Both the position numbers and the translations under genes were made by a program. The notes below the pieces were generated by a model. It saw only the letters and a program-made list of their open reading frames with translations. It ran no database searches and was not told the DNA's origin. This document shows, piece after piece, positions 1 to 8,848 of a stretch of DNA of 39,893 nucleotides. Positions within the stretch are counted from its first letter, which is position 1. Each line of letters opens with the position of its first letter. Source of the DNA: Terriglobia bacterium (GTDB lineage Bacteria; Acidobacteriota; Terriglobia; Bryobacterales; UBA6623). Where the stretch lies: the NCBI GenBank assembly GCA_009838515.1, contig VXRL01000008.1, positions 1 to 39,893 of the forward strand, given 5' to 3'.

Positions 1-3000
1 CGCGCCTGAGCGCGAATCCCTCGATGCGCGCCAGCTCCTCGCCCGTCTCGCTGTACAGCCACAAGTCGGCCCGGCGCGTCCCGCCTTCTACACCGCGATC
101 AAGTGCCCGGCACCAGACGCGCTCCGGCAGCGCCTCGTGCACGACGAGCCGGTCCCAGCCGATCGGCAGCCACGTGCCCCCGGCCCCACCCGGCTCCGGG
201 AGCCCCCACAGCACGCGGAAACACGCATCGAGCAGTGCCGGATGCGCGAGCAGGTTCCGATTCTCGGTGCCCGCCGGCAGCAGCACCTCGCCCAACGCCT
301 CGCCGGAGCCCGACCAGAGCGGCCCCAGCCCGCGGAAGGCCGGCCCGAACTCAACGCCAACGCGGCCTGACGCGGGGTCCGCGCCCACCTGGGCAAGACT
401 GCTCTTCAGCGCACCGAGATCTGCCGGCTCGGACGCGGCCCCGGCCTGCGGTGCCCAGCGGCCCTCGGCATGCGTCTCCCATTGGCCCCCGGCGTCCCTG
501 CTGACGACCTTCCAAGAGCGGTCCTTGCCGAGCCCCACCTGAACCAGCCGACCCTGGTCGCCCGACAGCACGAGCGGACTCGTGATCGAGGTCTCCTCGA
601 GAACGACCGGAAGTTCGCGCTGCGTTTCCCGGAGCGCTTCACTTACCTGCGCCGCGTAGAGTGCGCCGGGCGCGACCAGTTCGCCGAACACCCGGTGGTC
701 GGCGAGCCAGGCCGGATCCCGACCGTTCAGCTGTCTCTCGAAAGAGTGCTCGCCATCGGGGGAGTCCCGCTGCACGCCGAGCAGCGCATGGCCCGCCGCC
801 GTCTGCAAGCGCGGGGATGGAGAAATCCAGTAGCGCTCCCGCTGGAAGGGATAGGTGGGCAGCGAGATCCGGCGGCGGCGTTCGCCGGCAAACAGACCCT
901 CAAAAGAAATATCGAGCCCCGCCTCGTACGCGCCCGCCACCGCACCGATGAAGTCCCCGCTCCCGCCGCGCAGCTGGCTTGGGATCACCGCAGGTGCATC
1001 GCTGTGCGGCCAGCAGAGCGCCGCCATCGGTCCCAGCACGCCGTGGGGCCCGATTTCCAGTACGATCCCCGCCTCCGTCTCCGCCAACGTCCGCATCGCC
1101 GTGGCGAACTGAACCGGCTCGCGCGCCTGGCGCCGCCAATACGCTCCATCAGGGGCACCCGCCAGCAGGCGCCCGCTAATGTTGCTCACAAGCCTCACCG
1201 AAGGTTCGGAGGCCTCGGGGGCCGCCGCTTCCAGTTCCGCCAGCACCGGATCCATCAGTGCGCTGTGGAACGCGTGGCTGGTCCTGAGCGGGTCCACCCG
1301 GATGCCGGCCTCGGAAAGTTCCTCGCCCAGTGAGGCGACCGCATCCTGCGGACCGCTCACCACCTGGTGCGCACCGTTGTCGGCGGCCAGCGAAACTCCT
1401 TCCCGGAGCCAATCGCGCACCCGGTCCGCCGAAGCGAACACCGCCGCCATCGAGCCCTCTGCGGGAAGCGAGCCCATCAGTGCGCCACGGCGCGTGGCGA
1501 ACCGCATCCCAGTCTCGAGGTCGAAGGCACCCGCGGCCACCGCAGCCGCGATCTCTCCCACGCTGTGTCCGAAGACGACGTCGGGCCGTATCCCCACGCT
1601 TGCCCAGAGCGCGGTGATCCCGCTCTCCAATGCGTATAGCGCAGGCTGCGCCCAGTCGGTGCGGTCCAGCCTGTCGGAGTCCTCAAAGATCACCTCGAGG
1701 AGTGACGCACCGCGCTCGGCGCGGAACACTTCCTCGCACCGGTCCATGGCCGTCCGAAAGACTGTCTCGGCCTCGTAGAGCTCGCGGCCCATCCCCGCCC
1801 ACTGGCTCCCTTGACCGGTATAGAGAAAGGCGACCGGACCTCCCGGTGCGGCACGGACCGCTACAGACGCTTCCGCAATCCCTCGAAGGCCCGAAGCGAG
1901 GGAGGTGCCATCACGAAAGACAACCGCTGCACGGTGGCGGAGGTGGCTGCGCCCGGTCCCGGCCGTCCACGCCGCATCAGCTAGCCAAGCGGGCACCGGT
2001 TTTGTCCCTAGCAATTGGCGCTCGTAGCGCCGGGCGAGCTCTCGCACTGCCCCGGAAGTGGCGCCCGAGAGCGGAAGTATCCGCGCTGCCCGAACAGAAT
2101 TTTCCTCCTCGCCCACCGCTGCGCTTGGAGCCTCCAAGACGATGTGCGCGTTCGTCCCTGAATACCCGAACGAGCTGACTCCCGCCCGACGTGGGCTTCC
2201 CGTTTCCGTCCATGATGTCGTCTGGCCTACCACCGCCAGCGGAAGACTCTTCCAGTCCAGCCGCGGGTTGGGATTCTGGAAGTGCAGGTTGCCCGGGATC
2301 AGGCCCTCACGCATCGAGAGCAGCACCTTGATCACCCCTGCGACCCCGGCGGCGGCCTCGAGATGACCCATGTTCGTCTTTACCGAACCGACCAGAAGCG
2401 GTCGCCCCTCTTCCCGAGCCTCTCCGTATGCCGAAGCCGCGGCCTCGAGTTCGATCGGATCCCCGATTGGAGTTCCCGTCCCGTGTGCCTCTAGGTAGTC
2501 CACCGAAGCGGGCTCGACTCCCGCTCGCTCCAGCGCCTCGCGAATCACGCGCTCCTGCGCTAGGCCGTTAGGTGCCGTCAATCCCGCGCTGGCGCCATCC
2601 TGGTTCACGGCACTGCCCAAGATCAGGCCCAGCACCTGTCGGCCCGCGGCCTTCGCGTCGGACAATCGTTCGAGAGCCAGGATCCCGCAACCCTCTCCGC
2701 GCACATAGCCGTCCGCCGCCGCGTCGAAAGTCTTACACCGGCCGTCCGGTGCCAGCATCCCCGCTGCGGCGAACGCGTCCGTCAGTTGCGATGTCAGGAT
2801 CGTGTTGACGCCGCCCGCCAGGGCTAGGTCGACCTCACCGCGCTCCAGACTGGCGATTGCTTGATGGATCGCCACCAGAGACCCCGAACACGCCGTGTCC
2901 AACGCGATCGCCGGGCCCTCCAAGCCCAGAGCGTAGGCCACCCGCCCAATCGCCACAGAGAAGCTCGAACCCGTTGAGCGATAAAGACTCGGCGCGCTCT

Positions 3001-6000
3001 CCGCCACCAAGCTCTGGTAATCGTTCGTGAACATCGCGGCGTAGACGCCGGCCCGGCTCCCCCTGAGGCGTTCGGGCGAGATCCCCGCATGCTCGAGCGT
3101 CTCCCAGCTCACTTCGAGGATCAGCCGCTGCTGGGGGTCCATCAGCTCCGCCTCCCTCGGCGCGATCCGGAAGAACTCGGCGTCGAATCGGTCGAGGCAT
3201 GGCAGGTATGCCCCCCAGGCCTCTGCTGCCCGACCGCTGCCCGCCCCCGGGAGCGCTCCGTCGGGACGGCCGCGCGTGACTAGGTCGCGGCCCTCCAATA
3301 GGCTCTGCCAAAACTCGTCCACTCCGCCGCCCCCGGGGAAGCGACAGCCGACCCCCACGACCGCGACTGGATCTCGTCTCGGCACCCGTATCGCTGGCCC
3401 TCTCCGGGTACGCACCGGCTTCCTCTGTCGGGCTGGGGCGCCCAGCCGTTCCACCACATGGGCCGCCAGCAACGCCGCACTAGGATGCGCGAACATCTCC
3501 GCGTGAGACACCGTGAAGCGACCGCCGAGTGCCCGGTTCAGCCGGTTCCGAAGCTCCACCAGATGGAGTGATTCAAGGCCTAGCTCGAGGAAGCTCGCTT
3601 CCGCTCTCGGAGGCTCGTCCAATCGCGCGAGGCCCTGTGCCTCTTGGACGAGCAGGGCCTCAAGGCTGCGTCTCCGCAACGGCGGCAATGCTTCCGCGCC
3701 CAGGAATCCGGAGTCGAGGGGTTCCGAATCCCCCGTGCCGTCCTCCGGCCCGTCGATCCGGTAGCGTCGTCCCTCAAACGGATATCCTGGCGCGGAAACC
3801 TGCCGGGGTCGGTCCCCGCCGAAACGGTCCGACAGCGATACGGGAACCCCCGCTTCCCAAACCTGCGCGATGGCCGAGCATGCTTCTTCATCTGCCGCGG
3901 ACGCTCCGGAGAGGGTTGGGACCACGAGAGGTGCCGGTGCATCCACAGGCCACGCCCCGTAGGCCGACCACGAAGTCCGTCCCCGCGGCCCTAAGTCCAG
4001 AAGAATGCGGATCCCGAGTTCCGAGAGCGTCCCGACCGCCGTGGCGAAGTGCGTTTGACCGACTTGGCGACGCCAGTACTTTCCATCCAGATCGTCCGGA
4101 TCCCGCACAACCTTCCCGGTGCTGCTGCTCACGAAAGGCACCGATCCGGACCCCGGATCCATCGCGCTTCCCGCCTGCTCGATGGCGGCCAGAATCGGAT
4201 CCGTCAGCTCAGAGTGCTCTACCTCGCTGTGCGGGAGCGGCAGTGTTCGTACCCCTTGCGCTTCGAGCCGGGCCAGCACCTTGGCCAAGAGCCCCTGCGA
4301 ACCGCTCAGCACCTGGTGAGGACCGTTGTCGGACGCGACGCAAATCCCTCCCCTGTCCGCACCGCCAACAAGCTCCGGGATCCGATCGACCGCCTCCGCA
4401 GCAGTCAGGAAGACCGCAGCCATTGCTCCCCCTGACTCCAGCGACGCCATCAGCCGGCCCCGCTCGATCGCCAACCTCATCCCGTCATCGAGGCCGAGCA
4501 GTCCTGCCGCGTGCGCGGCCGCGACCTCGCCGACGCCGTGACCGAGCACTGCCGAGGGACGGATCCCTGCCTCGCGCCAGAACTCCGCCAGCGCGCAACC
4601 GAGCGCATAGATCGCTGGCTGCGTCCAACTTGTCCCGTTCAACTCCCCGGCCGCCCCGTCCTCCCCGAACATCACCGGCAGCAGGCGCACGCCACACTCT
4701 TCCGCGAAGAGTGAGTCGCAGCGGTCGAGCACGTCTTGGACCGCCGGCTCGGTCCGGTAGAGCCTGCTGCCGATCCCGACCCACGGATCACCCTGTCCGG
4801 GGAACACAAATGCCACCTTCGGCGAGGGTTCCGAATGCACGGCGTGCTCGCCCGCCTCCACCTCCTCAAGGGCCGAGCGAAGCTCTGCCGCGCCGCGAAA
4901 CACTAGCCCGGCCCGGATCCCGAAGTGGGTCCGTCCCACGGTCGCCGTCCACGCCAGATCACGCAGCCGAACCGCCCGTCCGTCCGGCAGCCAAGACCGG
5001 TATCTTCCAGCCAGCCGACCTAGCGCCTCCGGCGTCTTGGCAGAAAGCGGCAAGATCTGCGCTCGACCCTTCTCCCCCTCAACATCTTCTGGAGCCGGAT
5101 ACGCCTCCACCAGCACATGCGCATTTGTCCCGGAGAGGCCGAACGAACTCACCGCCCCGCGCGTCCCCCGCCCCTTCCGCCGGGGCCACCGCGTGCGCTT
5201 CGTCACCACCCGGACCGGTAGCTCACCCCAACCGATTCGGGGATTCGGTTCATCGAAATGGAGCTGGCGCGCGATCACTCCCTCGTCCAGCGCCAGCACT
5301 AGCTTGATCAGCCCCGCGATCCCCGCCGCCTCCTCCAAGTGGCCCACATTTGTCTTTACCGAACCCAGCAGCAACGGACGCCTCCGCGACCGGCCACGCC
5401 CATACACCCCGAGCGCCGCCTCCACCTCGACGGGGTCCCCGAGGGGCGTCCCGGATCCGTGGCCCTCGAGATAGTCCACATCCGAAGGGGCCCAGCCGGC
5501 ACGCTCCAGCGCCTCCTCGATCAGACGCGCCTGCGCCTCACCGCGCGGCGCGGTCAGGCCCTCGCTCGCCCCGTCATGGTTCACCGCCGATCCCCGGATC
5601 ACACCCAAGATCCGGCGTCCCGCCTCCTGCGCCCGTGCGAGCGGCTCGAGCACTACGATGCCGCAGCCCTCGCCTCGCACGTACCCCTGCGCGCCTGCCG
5701 CGAAAGAGCGACACCGGCCGTCCCCGGCGAGCATGCCGCCGTTTGCGAACGCCTCGGTGCGCGTCGGGGAGAGGATCAGGTTCACCCCTCCCGCAAGCGC
5801 CAGATCCGCCTCGCCTCGCTCGAGGGCGAGGATCGCCTGATGCACCGCCACCAGCGACGATGAACTCGCCGTATCGACCGCCAAGGCCGGGCCTTCGAGA
5901 CCCAAGGCGTAGGCGATCCGGCCGATCGCTGTACTCAGGCTGTTGCCGATCGCGGCATAGACGGTTGCAGTCTCGTCTGCGGGAACGCACTCCCTGTAGC

Positions 6001-6403
6001 CGCTGTCGCCAACTCCGGCGAACACGCCCGTCCGACTGCCGGCCAAGTCGCCGGGCGCAATGGCGGCATGCTCAAGCGCGTGCCAGCTGACCTCGAGAAG
6101 GATCCGGTGCTGCGGATCCATGAGGCGCGCCTCGTTGTCCGAAATCCCGAAGAACGCGGCGTCAAAGCGGAACGGATCCTCGACGAACGCCCCGTATCGA
6201 CGCGGATCCGGTGGAGGCCGGACGTCCCGGAAGAGGTTCCCAATGCGGCCTTGGCCCGACCCTGGCTCCCCCTCCACAACCGCGTCGCCGCCAGATCGCA
6301 GAAGTTCCCGGAAGCCATCCAACCCCTTGCCTCCGGGGAACCGGCATGCAACCCCTACGATCGCTACCGGCGTAGCGGTCGAATGGACGTCAGCTTCCGC
6401 CAC
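1..6403 (-). CDS. Modular type I polyketide synthase, loading module plus first extender module (partial)
   Basis: Partial; continues past the left edge (about 2134 codons here). All motifs sit in one frame. Start is a GTG at 6403 preceded in frame by a TAA a few codons upstream; no strong ribosome site. Order: KS1 (about residues 12-430), AT1 (about 530-830), ACP1 (Ser 945 in LGLESL), KS2, AT2, DH. KS1 reads DTASSSSL, so Ser 180 replaces the catalytic Cys, while both His (315, 355) remain. AT1 reads GHGVGE, with Gly 623 where Ser is expected, and its specificity motif is atypical (VEHS). KS2 has the normal DTACSGSL (Cys 1172) and EAHGTGT; AT2 has GHSVGE (Ser 1614) and HAFHS, the malonyl-CoA type. 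DH has HRVFGELVAP (His 1903) and an Asp near 2059. KS-AT-ACP at the N-terminus is the layout of a chain-starting module; the missing KS Cys fits a non-condensing loading KS. Product unknown. Confidence 0.93.
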   Translation of the reverse strand, partial: MAEADVHSTATPVAIVGVACRFPGGKGLDGFRELLRSGGDAVVEGEPGSGQGRIGNLFRDVRPPPDPRRYGAFVEDPFRFDAAFFGISDNEARLMDPQHRILLEVSWHALEHAAIAPGDLAGSRTGVFAGVGDSGYRECVPADETATVYAAIGNSLSTAIGRIAYALGLEGPALAVDTASSSSLVAVHQAILALERGEADLALAGGVNLILSPTRTEAFANGGMLAGDGRCRSFAAGAQGYVRGEGCGIVVLEPLARAQEAGRRILGVIRGSAVNHDGASEGLTAPRGEAQARLIEEALERAGWAPSDVDYLEGHGSGTPLGDPVEVEAALGVYGRGRSRRRPLLLGSVKTNVGHLEEAAGIAGLIKLVLALDEGVIARQLHFDEPNPRIGWGELPVRVVTKRTRWPRRKGRGTRGAVSSFGLSGTNAHVLVEAYPAPEDVEGEKGRAQILPLSAKTPEALGRLAGRYRSWLPDGRAVRLRDLAWTATVGRTHFGIRAGLVFRGAAELRSALEEVEAGEHAVHSEPSPKVAFVFPGQGDPWVGIGSRLYRTEPAVQDVLDRCDSLFAEECGVRLLPVMFGEDGAAGELNGTSWTQPAIYALGCALAEFWREAGIRPSAVLGHGVGEVAAAHAAGLLGLDDGMRLAIERGRLMASLESGGAMAAVFLTAAEAVDRIPELVGGADRGGICVASDNGPHQVLSGSQGLLAKVLARLEAQGVRTLPLPHSEVEHSELTDPILAAIEQAGSAMDPGSGSVPFVSSSTGKVVRDPDDLDGKYWRRQVGQTHFATAVGTLSELGIRILLDLGPRGRTSWSAYGAWPVDAPAPLVVPTLSGASAADEEACSAIAQVWEAGVPVSLSDRFGGDRPRQVSAPGYPFEGRRYRIDGPEDGTGDSEPLDSGFLGAEALPPLRRRSLEALLVQEAQGLARLDEPPRAEASFLELGLESLHLVELRNRLNRALGGRFTVSHAEMFAHPSAALLAAHVVERLGAPARQRKPVRTRRGPAIRVPRRDPVAVVGVGCRFPGGGGVDEFWQSLLEGRDLVTRGRPDGALPGAGSGRAAEAWGAYLPCLDRFDAEFFRIAPREAELMDPQQRLILEVSWETLEHAGISPERLRGSRAGVYAAMFTNDYQSLVAESAPSLYRSTGSSFSVAIGRVAYALGLEGPAIALDTACSGSLVAIHQAIASLERGEVDLALAGGVNTILTSQLTDAFAAAGMLAPDGRCKTFDAAADGYVRGEGCGILALERLSDAKAAGRQVLGLILGSAVNQDGASAGLTAPNGLAQERVIREALERAGVEPASVDYLEAHGTGTPIGDPIELEAAASAYGEAREEGRPLLVGSVKTNMGHLEAAAGVAGVIKVLLSMREGLIPGNLHFQNPNPRLDWKSLPLAVVGQTTSWTETGSPRRAGVSSFGYSGTNAHIVLEAPSAAVGEEENSVRAARILPLSGATSGAVRELARRYERQLLGTKPVPAWLADAAWTAGTGRSHLRHRAAVVFRDGTSLASGLRGIAEASVAVRAAPGGPVAFLYTGQGSQWAGMGRELYEAETVFRTAMDRCEEVFRAERGASLLEVIFEDSDRLDRTDWAQPALYALESGITALWASVGIRPDVVFGHSVGEIAAAVAAGAFDLETGMRFATRRGALMGSLPAEGSMAAVFASADRVRDWLREGVSLAADNGAHQVVSGPQDAVASLGEELSEAGIRVDPLRTSHAFHSALMDPVLAELEAAAPEASEPSVRLVSNISGRLLAGAPDGAYWRRQAREPVQFATAMRTLAETEAGIVLEIGPHGVLGPMAALCWPHSDAPAVIPSQLRGGSGDFIGAVAGAYEAGLDISFEGLFAGERRRRISLPTYPFQRERYWISPSPRLQTAAGHALLGVQRDSPDGEHSFERQLNGRDPAWLADHRVFGELVAPGALYAAQVSEALRETQRELPVVLEETSITSPLVLSGDQGRLVQVGLGKDRSWKVVSRDAGGQWETHAEGRWAPQAGAASEPADLGALKSSLAQVGADPASGRVGVEFGPAFRGLGPLWSGSGEALGEVLLPAGTENRNLLAHPALLDACFRVLWGLPEPGGAGGTWLPIGWDRLVVHEALPERVWCRALDRGVEGGTRRADLWLYSETGEELARIEGFALRR

Positions 6404-6667
6404 AACAAAGATATATTAGTCGTTGGATTCCCGGGACTCTCATTCCCCGAGCATATCCGAGTTCGAAGACTTGGCGACGCCAGCTCACCGTGGCTGGCTG
6501 CTGCAGGAACATGCGACCGGAGACGAGACCAAGCGATCAGTCCTGTGCCCGCGAACACCCAGACGCTGCAGTCAATCGGTTGTGGGTTAGGATGAGCCTG
6601 CGGCCCGGCTGTCCTTCCGAGCGGCGCTCCGGGATAAAGGGGCCTGGCGGTGCACTGAAGCCCTTGC

Positions 6668-7168
6668 ATGGAGACGCTGCTCGACCTCCTGCCTCGTATC
6701 GAACGCCTTGGATCTAGAGAGGCGTTGCGCTTCTGGAACGGGTACCGCACTTGGCGCTGGTCTTACGCCGGCCTAGACGCCGGGATCCGGCGCTTCGTCG
6801 CCTTTCTGGACCTCAGCGGAGTAGCGTCCGGCGACCGCTTGGTGCTGTGGTCCGAGAACCGGCCCGAGTGGGTCGCGATTTTCTGGGCATGCTTGGCACG
6901 AGGGGTCCAAGTCGTGCCTCTCGACTATCAATCCTCCGCGGACTTCGTCAGCCGCATCGTTGATCAAACCGGCGCACGGATGCTAGTGCATGGCGGCGCG
7001 GCAGCTACTCCGGTCTCGGGAGCGGAGTGCTTCGCGATCGAGTCGCTCAACGGGCTAAGATTCGGCGGCTGGTGGAGACGCAATTACTGCCTGCGGAACC
7101 TCGGGACCGCCGGGTTGCGCGAGAGCTGCGCCTCCTCGGCGATACTGTTTCTCAGTAATAATCGATGA
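6668..7168 (+). pseudogene. Truncated AMP-binding acyl ligase (N-terminal fragment)
   Basis: The first ~130 of 166 residues match the N-terminal part of acyl-CoA synthetases / fatty acyl-AMP ligases: an opening LLPRIERLGSREALRF, a WSYAGLD segment, then GDRLVLWSENRPEWVAIFWA and a GVQVVPLDYQ stretch. Full-length members have 450-600 residues; everything after about residue 130, including the P-loop-like adenylation motif and the C-terminal domain, is missing and replaced by unrelated sequence ending in a stop at 7168. It is therefore a non-functional remnant. It is divergent from the PKS and 264 bp away. Intact acyl ligases often supply starters to PKS loading modules, so this may once have served the neighbouring synthase; that is inference. 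Confidence 0.6.
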
Positions 7169-7365
7169 GGGACGTTAGAGTCTCAAAATTAGTCCGTAGA
7201 TTATCAATATTGCCGGCTGAATTCTTGGCTCAGTCATTGCTCCTGGTCAGCTGTGCTCTGCTTGCGGTAATTGTTTCTTGGATTCTTGGGTGGCCACTTG
7301 GAGCAACTGGAGTCTTGGTGTTAGTGGCCTGCCAGGCAGTGCGTTTAGTGTCGTCACTTAAGTGA
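7165..7365 (+). CDS. Small hydrophobic ORF, unknown
   Basis: A 66-codon ORF whose ATG overlaps the stop of the truncated ligase (ATGA). Two hydrophobic stretches (about residues 20-41 and 46-60) could cross the membrane. Base composition is visibly richer in A+T than the flanks. No family recognised and no clear ribosome site beyond the overlap. It may be chance sequence brought in by whatever truncated the ligase. Confidence 0.25.
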   Translation: MRDVRVSKLVRRLSILPAEFLAQSLLLVSCALLAVIVSWILGWPLGATGVLVLVACQAVRLVSSLK

Positions 7366-7672
7366 GAATCTCAACTCCGTCTCGACCTGTTCAAAGCGAC
7401 GCCCAAGCATTCCTGCGTAAGTGGGCGTACTCTCGTATCCTCGATGGCGGCTTGCCGCTGAAAGAGACGCCGCCAAATGCGAATCAGAGCAACCGCGTCA
7501 GGATTCCGTTAGAAGGCTACGGTTCTGGGCGCATGGGGGGTGCTGTGCTCGTGACCGGGGCCAGAGTTTGGCTGGTATTGTCGGCCCAAGCCCCGTTGCG
7601 TCAACGCAGGGCCGCATCGCGATTGATGAGGTGGTCCGATGTCTGTAGACCACGGGTCGGTGAATTTGAGGT

Positions 7673-7966
7673 GTGCTCCGGAACCACCCTGAAGTACCGA
7701 CGGCACAGCTTCGTCTGGCGAAGCGGAAGGCACGCAGCTGGACAGCCCGTACGCCCAGATGGACGGCGTACACGATACAGAGGAGATGCGGCAGCCAACA
7801 GTTGGGGCACGCGCCGATCATCGACATCAATCCGCACTGGGATGCGCAGTTGGAAGCGAGCCCAAAGCGGGAGGCACAGCCACGACGCAGCATCGGTCAG
7901 GCGAGACCGAAGTCTGTAGCGCTACCGCAACCGTTCGGCGTTGTGGAGGTGAGACAGGAAACCTGA
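7673..7966 (+). pseudogene. Decayed DDE transposase fragment
   Basis: No single frame is intact, but pieces of a familiar transposase C-terminal half appear in order across frames: a segment ending LDSPYAQMDGVHDTEEM (cf. the LYDLMDAAYDA region of these enzymes), then LGHAPIIDINPHWDAQL, then RYRNRS (cf. RYRERST). This order is that of IS4/IS1182-like DDE transposases. At least two frameshifts and a stop separate the pieces. No terminal repeats were found. The upstream part 7366-7670 contains nothing I can recognise. Confidence 0.45.
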
Positions 7967-8157
7967 CCAAGCGCCTTGAGAATCCCGCGTGACACTGTCC
8001 TGCGGGCGGCATTTTGTGTGCGCCATACGCGAGCGTCTCGAAGCCATCCGTCAAGCCGCTAGGGCCTCCATGATCGCGGCTCGGCCGGCCAGCAACAGCC
8101 GACGACCGCATCGGTCATGCCGGACCTATACTTGCATCAGGAAGGAGAGCCAAGGCA

Positions 8158-8394
8158 ATGGCCGAAAGCATCCCGGCCCCTTTCAGCCGGAATCCCAAGA
8201 TCATGAGCGGCGCGGTCGTGTTCAACGGCACACTGGTTCCCGTGACTGCGCTGTTCGACTACCTCGACAGCGAAGGATCCCTAGCCGAGTTCCTTCGGGA
8301 CTTCCCGACCGTCTCCCGCGAGCAGGCTCGGGCAACGCTACGCCTAGCAAGACGGGCGCTCAGTCGGCATTCGGATGAAGATCCTGCTGGATGA
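8158..8394 (+). CDS. DUF433 family antitoxin
   Basis: A 78-residue protein with the DUF433 pattern: an opening around RNPKIMSGAVVFNGTLVPV, then ALFDYLDSEGSLAEFLRDFP and VSREQARATLRLA, a small winged-helix-like DNA-binding fold. The start ATG has a purine-rich site (aaggagag) about 9 bases upstream. Its 3' end overlaps the next gene by 20 bases, the usual coupling of DUF433 with a DUF5615 PIN-like toxin. Family knowledge: the DUF433 partner is taken to neutralise the toxin and probably represses the operon. Typical length for the family. Confidence 0.85.
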   Translation: MAESIPAPFSRNPKIMSGAVVFNGTLVPVTALFDYLDSEGSLAEFLRDFPTVSREQARATLRLARRALSRHSDEDPAG

Positions 8395-8731
8395 ACACCT
8401 CCCGTATGCCCTAGCGGACTGGTTTCCGAACGATTGGGATATCCACAGCACGCAGCGGATGGGCTGGCAAGGCAAGGAGAATGGCGAACTCCTGCAACTC
8501 GCGGCGGAACGGGGGTTCGATGCGCTGATTGCGGCGGACAGAAACATGCCGCACGAGCAGAACCCGAATACGCCGCTCCCTGTTGTAGTGCTCCGTACCC
8601 CAAGCCTGAGAGTGCAGGACCTGCAACCGCTTGTGCCGCAAGCAACTGCCCTTCTTGGGGAGCGGCCCTCCCGGACATTTCACGTCATTGGGCGACGCAG
8701 GCGGCCGGACCGCACTCGGGAGCAGCGATGA
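8375..8731 (+). CDS. DUF5615 PIN-like toxin
   Basis: 118 residues. The N-terminus MKILLDEHLPYALADWF carries the conserved Asp/Glu of the Mut7-C/PIN-like fold; GKENGELLQLAAERGFDALIAADRNM follows, with the ENGELL and DRNM segments that supply further acidic metal-binding residues in this family. Predicted Mg-dependent RNase acting in the cytoplasm. It overlaps the DUF433 gene by 20 bases and is probably translated from the same message. The pair lies at the downstream end of the restriction/primase-helicase genes on the opposite strand, consistent with a defence island. Confidence 0.85.
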   Translation: MKILLDEHLPYALADWFPNDWDIHSTQRMGWQGKENGELLQLAAERGFDALIAADRNMPHEQNPNTPLPVVVLRTPSLRVQDLQPLVPQATALLGERPSRTFHVIGRRRRPDRTREQR

Positions 8732-8848
8732 GAGAAAGGCCAGGCCTGGAGCCGCTGAAACCGGCATTCGAGCGGGGTTGCTCCGGCGGTGGTCCCGACT
8801 CACTTGTGCCAAGCTGCACGCGCCGGTGAACCGGTAAATCGCGCCGAA

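Noticed and set aside
470..1333. 287-codon open frame on the plus strand
   Set aside because: Antisense to the PKS AT2-DH region, whose catalytic motifs are in frame on the minus strand.
3529..5307. 592-codon open frame on the plus strand
   Set aside because: Antisense to the PKS KS1-AT1-ACP region; Pro/Arg/Ser-rich translation without any domain.
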